Shown here: positions 14,509 to 22,728 of the stretch, in pieces
Layout: each line of letters opens with the position of its first letter
Numbering within the stretch: the first letter of the stretch is position 1
Assembly: GCF_003946675.1 (NCBI RefSeq)
Contig: NZ_RHOT01000016.1
Location: forward strand, 1-48,226
DNA length: 48,226 nucleotides
Direction of reading: 5' to 3'
Source: Lapidilactobacillus gannanensis
Lineage (GTDB): Bacteria; Bacillota; Bacilli; Lactobacillales; Lactobacillaceae
The notes under the pieces: model-generated
What the model was told of the DNA's origin: nothing
Database searches by the model: none
The model's input: the letters and a program-made list of their open reading frames with translations, nothing else
Made by a program: the position numbers and the translations under genes

Positions 14509-15420
14509 ATGGATAAGCGTAAAGTTTTAGGGGCAGTGTTGTTAAGTGTGGCCGCCAGTGTTTGGGGTGGCATGTTTGTAGTGGTGAAATCGATTGTGAC
14601 GGAAATTCCGCCAGTGGAGTTAGTGTGGCTGCGTTATTTAAGCGGTGTGATTGTCTTATTGATTATCTGTTTGGCCAGCCGCATCAAATGGCATTGGGAT
14701 CGGCACAATTTATTTTTGATTTTTCTAATTGGGTTAATTGGCAGTACAATTTCAATCGTGACCCAGGAAACCGGTACTTGGTTATCATCAGCACAATTGG
14801 GGTCGGTTATTACGGCGGCCACGCCAACCTTTATGGTGTTGTTTAGCTGGTGGCTTTTGAAAAAACGGCCCTCTCATGGCGACCTGATTGGCTTAGTTCT
14901 TTCAGGAATTGGCGTGTTAGTGATTGTCGGGGTGCAATTCAAGGGCAAACATATTTTGACCGGTACTTTATTATTGGTCATTGCTGCACTGACTTGGGCT
15001 TTGATGTCAGTGATTATTCAAATGGTCGACCAAAAGTACGATGTGCTACAAATTACTTTTTTAGCCGCCGTGGTGGCCGTTATCTGTTTAACACCTTGGG
15101 TGCTGATCAAGGATCAGAGCGTGATTATGGCAATTCATTTCACCCAACCACATGTGTTCTTGAGCATTTTGTATCTTGGGGCAATTTCGACTTCCTTGGG
15201 TTTTGCCTTTTGGAATAAGGGGCTACAATTAATGGATAGCAATACTGCCGGACTGTTTTTCTTGTTTCAACCAATCGTTGGTACTTTATTAGGTTGGTTA
15301 TTCTTGGGCGAAGCAATTAGCTGGGGCTTTGTCGTGGGGACGGCCCTAATCTTTCTGAGTATTTGGGTGTCCATCAAGTGGCCCCAGACTGTAGCAGTTG
15401 GTCATGAACGACTAGAATAA
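14509..15420 (+). CDS. EamA/DMT-family transporter
   Basis: 303 residues with ten predicted transmembrane helices in two EamA repeats (about 8-140 and 148-290). Typical features are the N-terminal SVWGGMFVVVKSI, PPVELVWLRYLSGVIVLL, FSWWLLKKRPS at the end of repeat 1, and GAISTSLGFAFWNKGL and GWLFLGEAIS in repeat 2. It resides in the cytoplasmic membrane, probably exporting an amino acid, metabolite or drug; the substrate cannot be predicted. Start ATG 14509 follows TGGAGGT. The upstream 17-codon leader and hairpin suggest inducible translation. The gene is monocistronic and is followed by a repeat remnant and a terminator. Confidence 0.88.
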   Translation: MDKRKVLGAVLLSVAASVWGGMFVVVKSIVTEIPPVELVWLRYLSGVIVLLIICLASRIKWHWDRHNLFLIFLIGLIGSTISIVTQETGTWLSSAQLGSVITAATPTFMVLFSWWLLKKRPSHGDLIGLVLSGIGVLVIVGVQFKGKHILTGTLLLVIAALTWALMSVIIQMVDQKYDVLQITFLAAVVAVICLTPWVLIKDQSVIMAIHFTQPHVFLSILYLGAISTSLGFAFWNKGLQLMDSNTAGLFFLFQPIVGTLLGWLFLGEAISWGFVVGTALIFLSIWVSIKWPQTVAVGHERLE

Positions 15421-15454
15421 AGCTTTTCAAAAATGTGAACTGAAATTGATTTTA

Positions 15455-15533
15455 CTCGCTCCCTAGTTCAGGGACGGTAGCGTTCTATACCAGCAAACCC
15501 GAAAATGGCGTCAAAACCTGTTCCGTTTTAAAA
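15455..15533 (-). repeat. Structured intergenic repeat, subtype I, copy R3, internally deleted
   Basis: Read on the - strand it shows the left block (AAACGGAACAGGTTTTGACG, CGGGTTTGCTGGTATAGAAC), then jumps directly to CCGTCC and AACTAGGGAGCGAG, which match the right end of R2 (CCGTCC..AATTAGGGAGCGG). The whole central hairpin and inner arms are missing. It is therefore a ~80-bp remnant, 35 bp after the EamA stop. Confidence 0.65.
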
Positions 15534-15588
15534 TCTCATTAATTGGGTTATTGACCAGATCGTTGGTACATTGTTATTTAGGACTAAT

Positions 15589-15636
15589 AAAACAGGCGTG
15601 TCGTTATTCATTTACGAATAGCAACGCGCCTGTTTT
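15589..15636. terminator. Bidirectional terminator
   Basis: AAAACAGGCG (15589-15598) pairs with CGCCTGTTTT (15627-15636), and the inner TCGTTATTC pairs with GAATAGCAACG with small bulges. It ends both the EamA gene and the - strand operon whose last stop codon overlaps it. Confidence 0.85.
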
Positions 15637-15814
15637 AATTAATTTTCGCTGAATAGCGAGTTAATTCATTGGGCCGAAAATAAATTTGTTGACTAGCCCC
15701 AACTCTAACCAGATAGCGGTCTGCTTTGGTGTCATAGTAGATAACGACTGCCGTTATCTGTTGCCAAGTTTTTTGTGGTAATTGAACGACATCACCAATT
15801 TTAAACTGTGTCAA
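15635..15814 (-). CDS. Small protein (59 aa), TTG start, unknown
   Basis: The frame on the - strand begins at TTG 15814, 8 nt after AAGGAG, and ends TAA at 15635-15637. It reads MTQFKIGDVVQLPQKTWQQI, then strands TAVVIYYDTK and RYLVRVGASQQIYFRP. A KIGDVVQLP opening and alternating strands suggest a small beta-barrel (SH3-like), but no family is recognised. It follows the HTH/membrane-protein pair by 20 bp and ends at a terminator, so it is probably the third gene of that operon. Confidence 0.6.
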   Translation of the reverse strand: MTQFKIGDVVQLPQKTWQQITAVVIYYDTKADRYLVRVGASQQIYFRPNELTRYSAKIN

Positions 15815-15834
15815 TATTGGGGCTCCTTTTTGAA

Positions 15835-16185
15835 TTAGTATTTTTGATTATAGTGGCGCAGAAAGAGCCATTTAAGAATAACAATTAAATAAGGTAAACT
15901 TAACGCCCAGAAAAATAGCACTGTGAAGAGAATCGGTTGCAATTGTAGCCGAGTCTGGTGGAAAACAGCGCCAAAATCAGTGCCCCACAGTAAAGCTAAA
16001 ACTAAAATTACCGCCGATAATAACATGATGATGAATAAGGTCTGGCGCTCTGCTTGGCTGACAATTAATTGCCAGCGTTCGTCATTATGGTAAGCTTGGC
16101 GCCAGCGTGTTTCATAGCGAAAAGTTAACCACCAGATCAAGACGAAAATGATGCCTAAACTAGATAATAAAATGGGACTAATCAT
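15835..16185 (-). CDS. Membrane protein (116 aa), partner of XRE regulator
   Basis: Three predicted transmembrane helices: about 4-22, 51-69 and 84-106. A basic/aromatic segment RYETRWRQAYHNDERWQL lies between the first two, and the tail ends FLRHYNQKY. ATG 16185 is chosen because GAAGGAG lies 10 nt upstream; a longer frame to 16248 runs back through the HTH gene. It overlaps the regulator gene by 8 nt. Small XRE regulators coupled to a membrane protein like this are common in Firmicutes, but no function is established. No catalytic motif. Confidence 0.7.
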   Translation of the reverse strand: MISPILLSSLGIIFVLIWWLTFRYETRWRQAYHNDERWQLIVSQAERQTLFIIMLLSAVILVLALLWGTDFGAVFHQTRLQLQPILFTVLFFWALSLPYLIVILKWLFLRHYNQKY

Positions 16186-16393
16186 GATTTGAGACTCCTT
16201 CCTCAAAAATAAAAACTTGTTCGATTGAGCAGTTAAAGACCCGGGCAATTCGAAAGGCTAGTGCCAATGAGGGGGTGTATTTATACTTCTCAATTGAGAT
16301 AACAGCTTGGCGCGAAATACCAACTTGGGCGGCCAAATCTGCTTGTGTCCAGCTGTGGCTAGCGCGAAGAACTTTAAGTCGGTTTTTGATCAT
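16178..16393 (-). CDS. Small XRE-family transcriptional regulator
   Basis: 71 residues, almost entirely one helix-turn-helix: IKNRLKVLRASHSWTQADLAAQ, then VGISRQAVISIEKYKYTPSLALAFRIARVFNCSIEQVF in two helices and recognition segment, and a short acidic tail. This is the YgzD/YozG-like minimal repressor type. RBS AGGAG sits 9 nt before ATG 16393. The promoter upstream lies inside a palindromic operator, so it most likely represses its own operon (regulator, membrane protein, 59-aa protein). Confidence 0.88.
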   Translation of the reverse strand: MIKNRLKVLRASHSWTQADLAAQVGISRQAVISIEKYKYTPSLALAFRIARVFNCSIEQVFIFEEGVSNHD

Positions 16394-16413
16394 CTAAAGT
16401 CACTCCTAACGAA

Positions 16414-16466
16414 TGTAATGACTTGATTACTTTTTATAGTGTAATTAAGTCGTTACATTTTGTCAA
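16414..16466 (-). promoter_or_regulatory. Promoter with palindromic operator of the XRE operon
   Basis: On the - strand TTGACA (16461-16466), a 17-bp spacer and TACACT (16438-16443). Two arms TGTAATGACTT (16414-16424) and AAGTCGTTACA (16447-16457) form a near-perfect inverted repeat (one mismatch). One arm lies in the spacer and the other just after the -10, the layout of a repressor site that blocks polymerase. Confidence 0.65.
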
Positions 16467-16658
16467 TAGGTCCGGACATTAGCTGCTGGTTAGTACTGAC
16501 TGCTGATTGATCGGCAGTTACTGTGAGTGATATTTTTTCTATTTGCAGGTTAAGGTGTCAGTGGCACGGTACTGTGTTCTGTGTCATAATAAAACTATCT
16601 TTAATTTTAATGGCATAACTAAAAATAAACTGAAGGTAACAATAGGAGGTAACAATTA

Positions 16659-17138
16659 ATGGATATGTTAACGTTTATGGAAAATCGAATTGATCAAATG
16701 GATTTCGCTGGCGACTTGAATATTAATTGGGATGGCGATATTCGTTCGTTTGAATTGGAAATTACGATGGTCGGCCAAACCAATGATTTAGAAATTGAAA
16801 ATCAAGAAGGTGGCACTGCAGACCAAGAAGTTACTTATGATGATGCTTTGCTGATTTATGATCAGCAAAAGGTTGCCGGTGACAAATATGCCGATAATTA
16901 TTTAAAAACAATTCCTTTTAATGGCCGCCAAGGTATTGAACAAGCAACTTTGACGGGTTTATTTAATTATTTGGAGACTTTATTAGATGACAGTATGAAT
17001 GATTTCTTGGATTTTCTTGATCCTGAAATGAGTGTGGCTACTTTTCAGATTAATTGGTCACAGGCAGATTATCAACAAGCTGTTCAAGAAGCAAAGTTAG
17101 CTGGTGCAGCAGGTTTCTTTAGTTATCCGAAATATTAA
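16659..17138 (+). CDS. DUF3013 family protein
   Basis: 159 residues, strongly acidic, with the DUF3013 pattern: DLNINWDGDIRSFELEITM, VTYDDALLIYDQQK, and C-terminal FQINWSQADYQQAVQEAKLAG. No catalytic motif. It sits directly before prmA, as it does in many Lactobacillales, which supports the assignment and hints at a link to translation. RBS TAGGAGG is strong. prmA follows after 17 bp, so it is likely the first gene of the prmA-rsmE unit. Confidence 0.8.
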   Translation: MDMLTFMENRIDQMDFAGDLNINWDGDIRSFELEITMVGQTNDLEIENQEGGTADQEVTYDDALLIYDQQKVAGDKYADNYLKTIPFNGRQGIEQATLTGLFNYLETLLDDSMNDFLDFLDPEMSVATFQINWSQADYQQAVQEAKLAGAAGFFSYPKY

Positions 17139-17155
17139 TTTAGGGAGTTTAGCAA

Positions 17156-18064
17156 ATGGATTGGTGGCAAGTACGGGTCGATTGCCCAAATGACCAAGTT
17201 GAAATTATTGCGAATGTATTTGAGGATTTAGCAACTGGTGGGGTGCAAATTGCCGATCAGGAGACGACCGACTTTAAATTAAGCCCCGGGTGGCAAGTTG
17301 TCGTGGCTTATTTACCGGCTAGTCGGGATTTAACTGAGTTTTTAGAAAATTTGCGCCAGCGTCTGGCCCGATTAGTTGCGGCTCATTTAATTGCGGCTAA
17401 TTTACCAGTGGCGACAAAAGGAATCAACGAGCAAGATTGGCAAACAAGTTGGCAAGATTTTTATCGCCCGATTCATTTGAGTCGCTATTTGACGATTGTG
17501 CCACAATGGCAGCAGTATCAAGCAGCTTCAACGGCCGAGCAAGTGGTTTATTTGAATCCTGGTAAGTCTTTTGGCACTGGTGCTCATACGACGACGCAAT
17601 TGGCTGCAGCAGCGCTTGAGTTAACGTTGCGACCTGGGATGACTGTTTTTGATGTGGGAACTGGTTCAGGTATTCTAAGTTTGCTCGCATGGAAATTAGG
17701 TGCTGGTCCGATTATTGCGACTGAAATTGATCAACCATCATTAACTTATACCCGTGATAATCTTGCTTTTAATCAGGCAACCGCAGCTATTGCGCTTTAT
17801 CAGGGCAGTCTGTTGACACCAGTTCAGGGACAAGCTGATTTGATCGTTGCCAATATGTTGCCTGAGGCGTTACTACCCTTGATTCCCCAGTTGGCTGATC
17901 ATTTATTACCACAAGGTCAAGTGATTTATACGGGCATTATTGCTGAGCAAGCTGAGAAAATGACGCAGGCACTTATTGCAGCTGGTTTTGCAGTTACGTT
18001 GACACTTAGTCAAAATCATTGGTATTGTTTCCGCGCCCAACGGCAAAGTGAGGTGGCTGACTAA
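17156..18064 (+). CDS. prmA: Ribosomal protein L11 methyltransferase
   Basis: 302 residues, slightly short for the family. The N-terminal alpha/beta recognition domain (about 1-95) precedes NEQDWQTSWQDFYRPI. The SAM-binding Rossmann domain carries NPGKSFGTGAHTTT (134-147), motif I FDVGTGSGILSL (165-176), the acidic TEIDQ and the catalytic-region VANML. It trimethylates L11 on the large ribosomal subunit. RBS GGGAG. It overlaps rsmE by one base (TAATG). A secure call. Confidence 0.93.
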   Translation: MDWWQVRVDCPNDQVEIIANVFEDLATGGVQIADQETTDFKLSPGWQVVVAYLPASRDLTEFLENLRQRLARLVAAHLIAANLPVATKGINEQDWQTSWQDFYRPIHLSRYLTIVPQWQQYQAASTAEQVVYLNPGKSFGTGAHTTTQLAAAALELTLRPGMTVFDVGTGSGILSLLAWKLGAGPIIATEIDQPSLTYTRDNLAFNQATAAIALYQGSLLTPVQGQADLIVANMLPEALLPLIPQLADHLLPQGQVIYTGIIAEQAEKMTQALIAAGFAVTLTLSQNHWYCFRAQRQSEVAD

Positions 18065-18846
18065 TGCAGTTAGTTTTTACAGCGCAAAATTTACAAGCCA
18101 ATCAGTTGGTTCAATTAACCAGTGCTCATTATCAGCACGTTATTCAGGTATTGCGTCAACCAGTTGGTGCGCAGCTAGAAGTTGTTGGTGCTGACCAGCA
18201 AGCCTATCGTGGTGAAATCAAAACAATTGATCAGGAACAGAAATCATTCTCTGTCCAATTAGCAGCTGAAGCACTTGCTGATACTGAGTTGCCAGTTAAT
18301 GCTGAAATAATTTGTGGTTTGCCTAAGCGGGAAAAAACAGAATGGATCGTGCAGAAAGCAACTGAATTAGGGGCCAGTCAAATCGTCTTTTTTGCTGGTC
18401 AGCGCTCGATTATGCGCTGGCGTCCTGAGCAAGTAGCGAAGAAGTTAGCTCGTTTGCAACAAATTGCGGCCAGTGCTGCCGAGCAATCTCATCGTCGTCA
18501 GATTCCCGTGGTGGCGTATTGGCCCAATTTATTGAAGGCTTTACCAACCGGGCCTCATAATTTAGTGGCCTATGAAGAAGTAGTTAAAGGCCAGCATGAT
18601 ACTGAATTGGGTCGGCAATTACGACAGTTGCAGCTGGAGCTAAGTCAGCGGCCAACTGTTAAACCAACTGTCCGTGTGATATTTGGTCCTGAGGGTGGCT
18701 TGGCACCAGCTGAGGTTGCGTCCTTGCAAGCGCTGGCAGTCAATTGTATTGGCTTAGGGCCACGAATCCTGAGAACAGAGACAGCGCCGCTTTATTTTCT
18801 CAGTAGTTTAAGTTATGCTATTGAGGTTGAATCATTTGCAAAGTAA
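18064..18846 (+). CDS. rsmE: 16S rRNA m3U1498 methyltransferase
   Basis: 260 residues. The N-terminal PUA-like domain includes HYQHVIQVLRQPVGAQLEV. The SPOUT methyltransferase domain has GLPKREKTEWIVQKATELGA, the SER/R region SAAEQSHRRQIP, and the trefoil-knot SAM site VIFGPEGGLAPAEV ... LGPRILRTETAPLY. It methylates N3 of U1498 in 16S rRNA. The start overlaps the prmA stop by one base. It is followed by a small membrane protein gene and relA, the usual order in lactobacilli. Confidence 0.95.
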   Translation: MQLVFTAQNLQANQLVQLTSAHYQHVIQVLRQPVGAQLEVVGADQQAYRGEIKTIDQEQKSFSVQLAAEALADTELPVNAEIICGLPKREKTEWIVQKATELGASQIVFFAGQRSIMRWRPEQVAKKLARLQQIAASAAEQSHRRQIPVVAYWPNLLKALPTGPHNLVAYEEVVKGQHDTELGRQLRQLQLELSQRPTVKPTVRVIFGPEGGLAPAEVASLQALAVNCIGLGPRILRTETAPLYFLSSLSYAIEVESFAK

Positions 18847-18901
18847 CCGCTGGCAGGACTTGTCTTAAGGTAGTTTATAATCGTAAGAATAGGTGTGAAT
18901 C

Positions 18902-19273
18902 ATGACAAAATTGGGTAAATTTTTTCCAAAAGTAATTATTATTATTTTAGTAACAACGCTGGTTGCTTGTTTTGGGCTACCACTGTTATCAACCTTGATC
19001 GGTGTTTCCAAAGCCATGCGTATTTTATGGCTCTTTCTGATTATTGATCCACTTTTAACGATGGCCATTGCGGCAATTATCAAGCGCCAGGCCTTACCAA
19101 TTTGGTGGATTTTTTTATTTCCAGTCGTTTTTACAGCCAGTATTTGGTGGCGCTTCGCAAAATATAACTACTGGTTGGCTGGCGTTTTGCTGATGCTGAG
19201 TTTAATTATCTATTTAATTGTGCCAGCAAAACAAGCTCAGGTTGCACCTAAGGAACATTCATTTGAAGCATAA
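18902..19273 (+). CDS. Small membrane protein between rsmE and relA
   Basis: 123 residues with four hydrophobic segments (about 10-32, 41-60, 66-82, 90-107) and a polar tail KQAQVAPKEHSFEA. The basic N-terminus MTKLGKFFPK suggests an N-in topology. No family recognised. It lies 55 bp after rsmE and 48 bp before relA, in the same direction. A weak RBS-like AATAGGTG precedes the ATG. Confidence 0.6.
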   Translation: MTKLGKFFPKVIIIILVTTLVACFGLPLLSTLIGVSKAMRILWLFLIIDPLLTMAIAAIIKRQALPIWWIFLFPVVFTASIWWRFAKYNYWLAGVLLMLSLIIYLIVPAKQAQVAPKEHSFEA

Positions 19274-19321
19274 TAATTGCTATTAGAATCTTGATAATTG
19301 CTTGAAGTTAGGGATGAAGTC

Positions 19322-21550
19322 ATGTCAAAAGAACGAATTTTAACGCAAGAAGAAGTTTGGCAAATTTGCCATGAATACATGAATGCAGAACATTTAGCCT
19401 TTATTCAAAAGGCTTATGATTTTGCGGCCTATGTTCATCGTGATCAAAAGCGGCAGTCGGGTGAACCTTACATTGTTCACCCAATTCAAGTCGCCGGAAT
19501 TTTAGCTGAGTTACATATGGATCCAGAGACAGTAGCCTCTGGTTATTTACATGATGTTGTAGAAGATACTAACGTGACTTTAGGTGATGTTGAGGAGCTT
19601 TTTGGCAAGGACGTCGCGATTATCGTTGATGGTGTGACAAAACTTGGAAAAATCAAGTATAAATCTCATCAGGAACAACTGGCTGAAAATCATCGTAAGA
19701 TGCTATTAGCAATGGCGAAGGATTTACGGGTGATCATGGTCAAGTTGGCCGATCGGCTGAATAATATGCGGACGTTGCAGCATTTACGTCCTGATAAACA
19801 ACGCCGCATTGCTGACGAGACCTTGGAAATTTATGCGCCCTTGGCCGATCGTTTAGGTATCAGTCGGATTAAATGGGAACTAGAAGATATTTCGCTTCAT
19901 TATTTGAATCCACAACAATATTATCGAATCGTTCATCTGATGAATTCTAAACGTGGCGAACGCGAAAGTTATATCTCTGAAGCAATTGTTGAAATCAAGG
20001 CTTCAATTGCTGATTTGCACTTAAATTATGAAATTTATGGTCGCCCTAAACATATTTATTCGATTTATAAAAAGATGCGCGATCAGCACAAGCAATTTAG
20101 CGAATTGTATGATCTGCTGGCGATTCGAGTCGTGGTGGACTCCATTAAAGATTGTTATGCGGTCTTAGGCGCAATCCATACTAAATGGAAACCACTTCCT
20201 GGTCGTTTCAAAGACTATATTGCCATGCCTAAGGCTAATGGCTATCAATCCTTGCATACGACTGTGATTGGGCCACAGGGCAAACCGCTTGAAGTTCAAA
20301 TTCGGACGCAGGAAATGCATGAAGTTGCAGAATATGGTGTGGCAGCACACTGGGCTTATAAAGAAGGCGTCCATGATCAGGTGCATTTGGACGCTTCTGG
20401 CCAAAAATTAGATATTTTCCGCGAGATTCTCGAAATTCAGGACGAATCAGTTGATGCCAAGGACTTCATGGAGAGTGTCAAGGGCGATATTTTCAGTGAC
20501 CGTGTTTATGTGTTCACACCACGTGGTGATGTTTATGAATTGCCAAAGGGCTCAGTCCCAATCGACTTTGCTTATTTAGTGCACACTGAAGTTGGTAATC
20601 ATACGGTTGGTGCCAAAGTTAATGGTAAAATCGTGCCGTTAAACTATCAACTGAAAAACGGCGATATTGTCGAAATGATGACCTCTAGTTCGGCTTCACC
20701 AAGTAAAGATTGGACGGCGATTGCTTATACCAGTCGGGCGCGCAATAAGATTCGCCGCTTTTATAAGCAAAAAGAAAAAGATATTAATATTGAACGTGGT
20801 CAGGCACAGCTTGAGAAGCAATTGCTCGATGCTGGCTATAGTCCTAAACAGTACATGGATAAGGATCATATGACTGTTGCCTTAGCACGTTTTAATTTCA
20901 ATACTGAAGACGAATTATTAGGGGCGATTGGTTATGGTGAAATATCCAGCCAAGTTGTCGCTAATCGAATTACTGAACGTGAACGTAAGGAAAAGGAAGA
21001 AGCAGAGCAGAAACAGCGGGCTGAAGAGATTCTTTCAACGACAACTAAATCACCGGCCAAGCCTAATAAAGAGACGACCGAGAAATTGAAAATTCAGCAT
21101 GAAGGTGGCGTGGTGATTCAAGGGGTTGATAACCTCTTGATTCGTCTTGCCAAATGCTGTAATCCAGTTCCTGGTGATCCGATTGTCGGCTATGTTACCA
21201 AGGGTCGTGGTGTGACGATTCATCGGGCTGATTGCCCTAATATAGCTAATGAACAGGAGTCAGCGCGGTTGATTGAAGTAGAATGGGATGAGGTAGAGGA
21301 CACTTCTCAATCCTACTTGGCTAATCTAGAAATTTTTGGCTACAATCGAAGTGGCTTATTAAATGATGTCTTGCAGACGCTCAATGCGGGCAGCAAGAAT
21401 TTGAATAATGTGAATGGTCGCGTCGATCATAATAAAATGGCAAATATTTATGTCACAGTTGGTGTCCGCAACGCCCAACATTTGGATAAGATTATCGATA
21501 GTCTCAAGAATATTCCTGATGTTTATGAAGTGAAGCGGGCCCAAGGTTAA
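19322..21550 (+). CDS. relA: Bifunctional (p)ppGpp synthetase/hydrolase RelA/SpoT
   Basis: 742 residues, full-length long RSH enzyme. The hydrolase HD domain (about 25-175) is intact: H53 in YIVHP, H77-D78 with E81-D82 (LHDVVEDT), then VKLADRLNNMRT. The synthetase domain (about 225-345) has RFKDYIAMPKANGYQSLHTT. Then follow TGS (DRVYVFTPRGDVYELPKG), a Cys-containing zinc-finger-like segment (LAKCCNPVPGDPIVGYV) and a C-terminal ACT domain. It controls the stringent response at the ribosome. ATG 19322 with AGGG 8 nt upstream is preferred over TTG 19298. dtd follows after 24 bp. Confidence 0.96.
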   Translation: MSKERILTQEEVWQICHEYMNAEHLAFIQKAYDFAAYVHRDQKRQSGEPYIVHPIQVAGILAELHMDPETVASGYLHDVVEDTNVTLGDVEELFGKDVAIIVDGVTKLGKIKYKSHQEQLAENHRKMLLAMAKDLRVIMVKLADRLNNMRTLQHLRPDKQRRIADETLEIYAPLADRLGISRIKWELEDISLHYLNPQQYYRIVHLMNSKRGERESYISEAIVEIKASIADLHLNYEIYGRPKHIYSIYKKMRDQHKQFSELYDLLAIRVVVDSIKDCYAVLGAIHTKWKPLPGRFKDYIAMPKANGYQSLHTTVIGPQGKPLEVQIRTQEMHEVAEYGVAAHWAYKEGVHDQVHLDASGQKLDIFREILEIQDESVDAKDFMESVKGDIFSDRVYVFTPRGDVYELPKGSVPIDFAYLVHTEVGNHTVGAKVNGKIVPLNYQLKNGDIVEMMTSSSASPSKDWTAIAYTSRARNKIRRFYKQKEKDINIERGQAQLEKQLLDAGYSPKQYMDKDHMTVALARFNFNTEDELLGAIGYGEISSQVVANRITERERKEKEEAEQKQRAEEILSTTTKSPAKPNKETTEKLKIQHEGGVVIQGVDNLLIRLAKCCNPVPGDPIVGYVTKGRGVTIHRADCPNIANEQESARLIEVEWDEVEDTSQSYLANLEIFGYNRSGLLNDVLQTLNAGSKNLNNVNGRVDHNKMANIYVTVGVRNAQHLDKIIDSLKNIPDVYEVKRAQG

Positions 21551-21574
21551 AATACTGATCAAGAGAGGATTCAT

Positions 21575-22024
21575 ATGCGAGTAACATTACAACGAGTAAA
21601 GTCAGCCCAAGTAACTGTTGCTGGAGAAGAGCTTGGTGCAATTCAACAGGGATTACTCTTGTTTGTTGGCATTGCACCAACTGATGGGCTGGCGACAATT
21701 AATCAAATGGCGGCGAAAATTGTAAAAATGCGCATTTTTGAAGATCAAGCTGGCAAAATGAATTTGAGTTTACCGCAAGTGCAAGGTAATATCTTGTCTA
21801 TTTCGCAATTTACCTTATATGCAGATACGCGTAAGGGTAATCGACCAAGCTTTCAAGGCGCAGCGCAACCGACTTTGGCAAAACAGTTGTACCAAGTATT
21901 CAATCAGGCCCTGACACATGAATTGGGACAACCGATTGCAACTGGTGAATTTGGGGCTGACATGTTGATTACGGCAGTTAATGACGGTCCGGTGACGATT
22001 AATTTGGAGTTGCCTCATGATTAA
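21575..22024 (+). CDS. dtd: D-aminoacyl-tRNA deacylase
   Basis: 149 residues, full length. It has the family start MRVTLQRVKSAQVTV, the active-site SQFTLYADTRKGNRPSF and the Gly-cis-Pro-containing VNDGPVTINLE. It hydrolyses D-amino acids, and Gly from tRNA(Ala), attached to tRNA. It is directly downstream of relA (AAGAGAGG RBS), the standard Firmicute arrangement. It overlaps the HAD gene by 8 nt. Confidence 0.96.
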   Translation: MRVTLQRVKSAQVTVAGEELGAIQQGLLLFVGIAPTDGLATINQMAAKIVKMRIFEDQAGKMNLSLPQVQGNILSISQFTLYADTRKGNRPSFQGAAQPTLAKQLYQVFNQALTHELGQPIATGEFGADMLITAVNDGPVTINLELPHD

Positions 22025-22652
22025 AAACCTAATTTGGGATTTTGATGGCACACTTTATGATACTTACGCTGTGATGTTGGATGCGCTGCAACAGACAGCC
22101 CAAGATTTTGGGATTACTGAGCTAACTAATGTGGACTTATATCGGATGATGAAATTAAAGTCAGTGCGGTTTGTCACCGATTATGTGCAACGGATTTATG
22201 GGGTTGATCAAACTGCTTTCAGTACAACTTACCACCGTTATGAACATGCCCGACAAATTCAGCCCCGACCATACCCAGGTGCGGCGGAAATTTTGACGTT
22301 GATTGTTCAACGCGGTGGGTTAAATTTGCTAGATACTCATCGTGATCAACAGGCACAAGAGTTTTTACAGCATGATAATCTAGCGCAATATTTTATCGGC
22401 GGCATTACTGCTAGTGATGATTTCCCTCGTAAACCAGACCCAAGTGCCATTTTGGCTTTGCTGCAACGTTATCAACTGAATCCTGAGGAAACAGCGATGG
22501 TTGGCGATCGTCGCTTAGATATTCTAGCAGGGGTCAATGCGAAAATTGCGACTATTTATTTCAATGTTGATCATCTTTATGATGCCCCACAAGCGACCTG
22601 GTCTATTAATCGGCTAACCGATATTCGGTATATTTTGTCAGAAACTAATTAA
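22017..22652 (+). CDS. HAD-family hydrolase (PGP/phosphatase-like)
   Basis: 211 residues. Motif I is IWDFDGTLYDTY (nucleophile Asp in DFDGT), motif II is LLDTHR with Thr, motif III is FPRKPDP with Lys, and motif IV is MVGDRRLDILAG. A helical cap lies between motifs I and II, as in subfamily IA phosphatases. Substrate unknown; small phosphorylated metabolites are likely. It overlaps dtd by 8 nt, so it belongs to the relA-dtd transcript. A terminator follows 8 bp after the stop. Confidence 0.88.
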   Translation: MIKNLIWDFDGTLYDTYAVMLDALQQTAQDFGITELTNVDLYRMMKLKSVRFVTDYVQRIYGVDQTAFSTTYHRYEHARQIQPRPYPGAAEILTLIVQRGGLNLLDTHRDQQAQEFLQHDNLAQYFIGGITASDDFPRKPDPSAILALLQRYQLNPEETAMVGDRRLDILAGVNAKIATIYFNVDHLYDAPQATWSINRLTDIRYILSETN

Positions 22653-22659
22653 ATGAGAG

Positions 22660-22703
22660 GTTCAGATAATTCAGAGTTTTAGCGGATTAGCTGAACTTTT
22701 TTA
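22660..22703 (+). terminator. Terminator of the relA-dtd-HAD unit
   Basis: GTTCAGATAAT (22660-22670) pairs with ATTAGCTGAAC (22686-22696) with one A-G mismatch, followed by TTTTTT. Confidence 0.8.
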
Positions 22704-22728
22704 ATAAAAATAAATAGGAGGTGATCTG

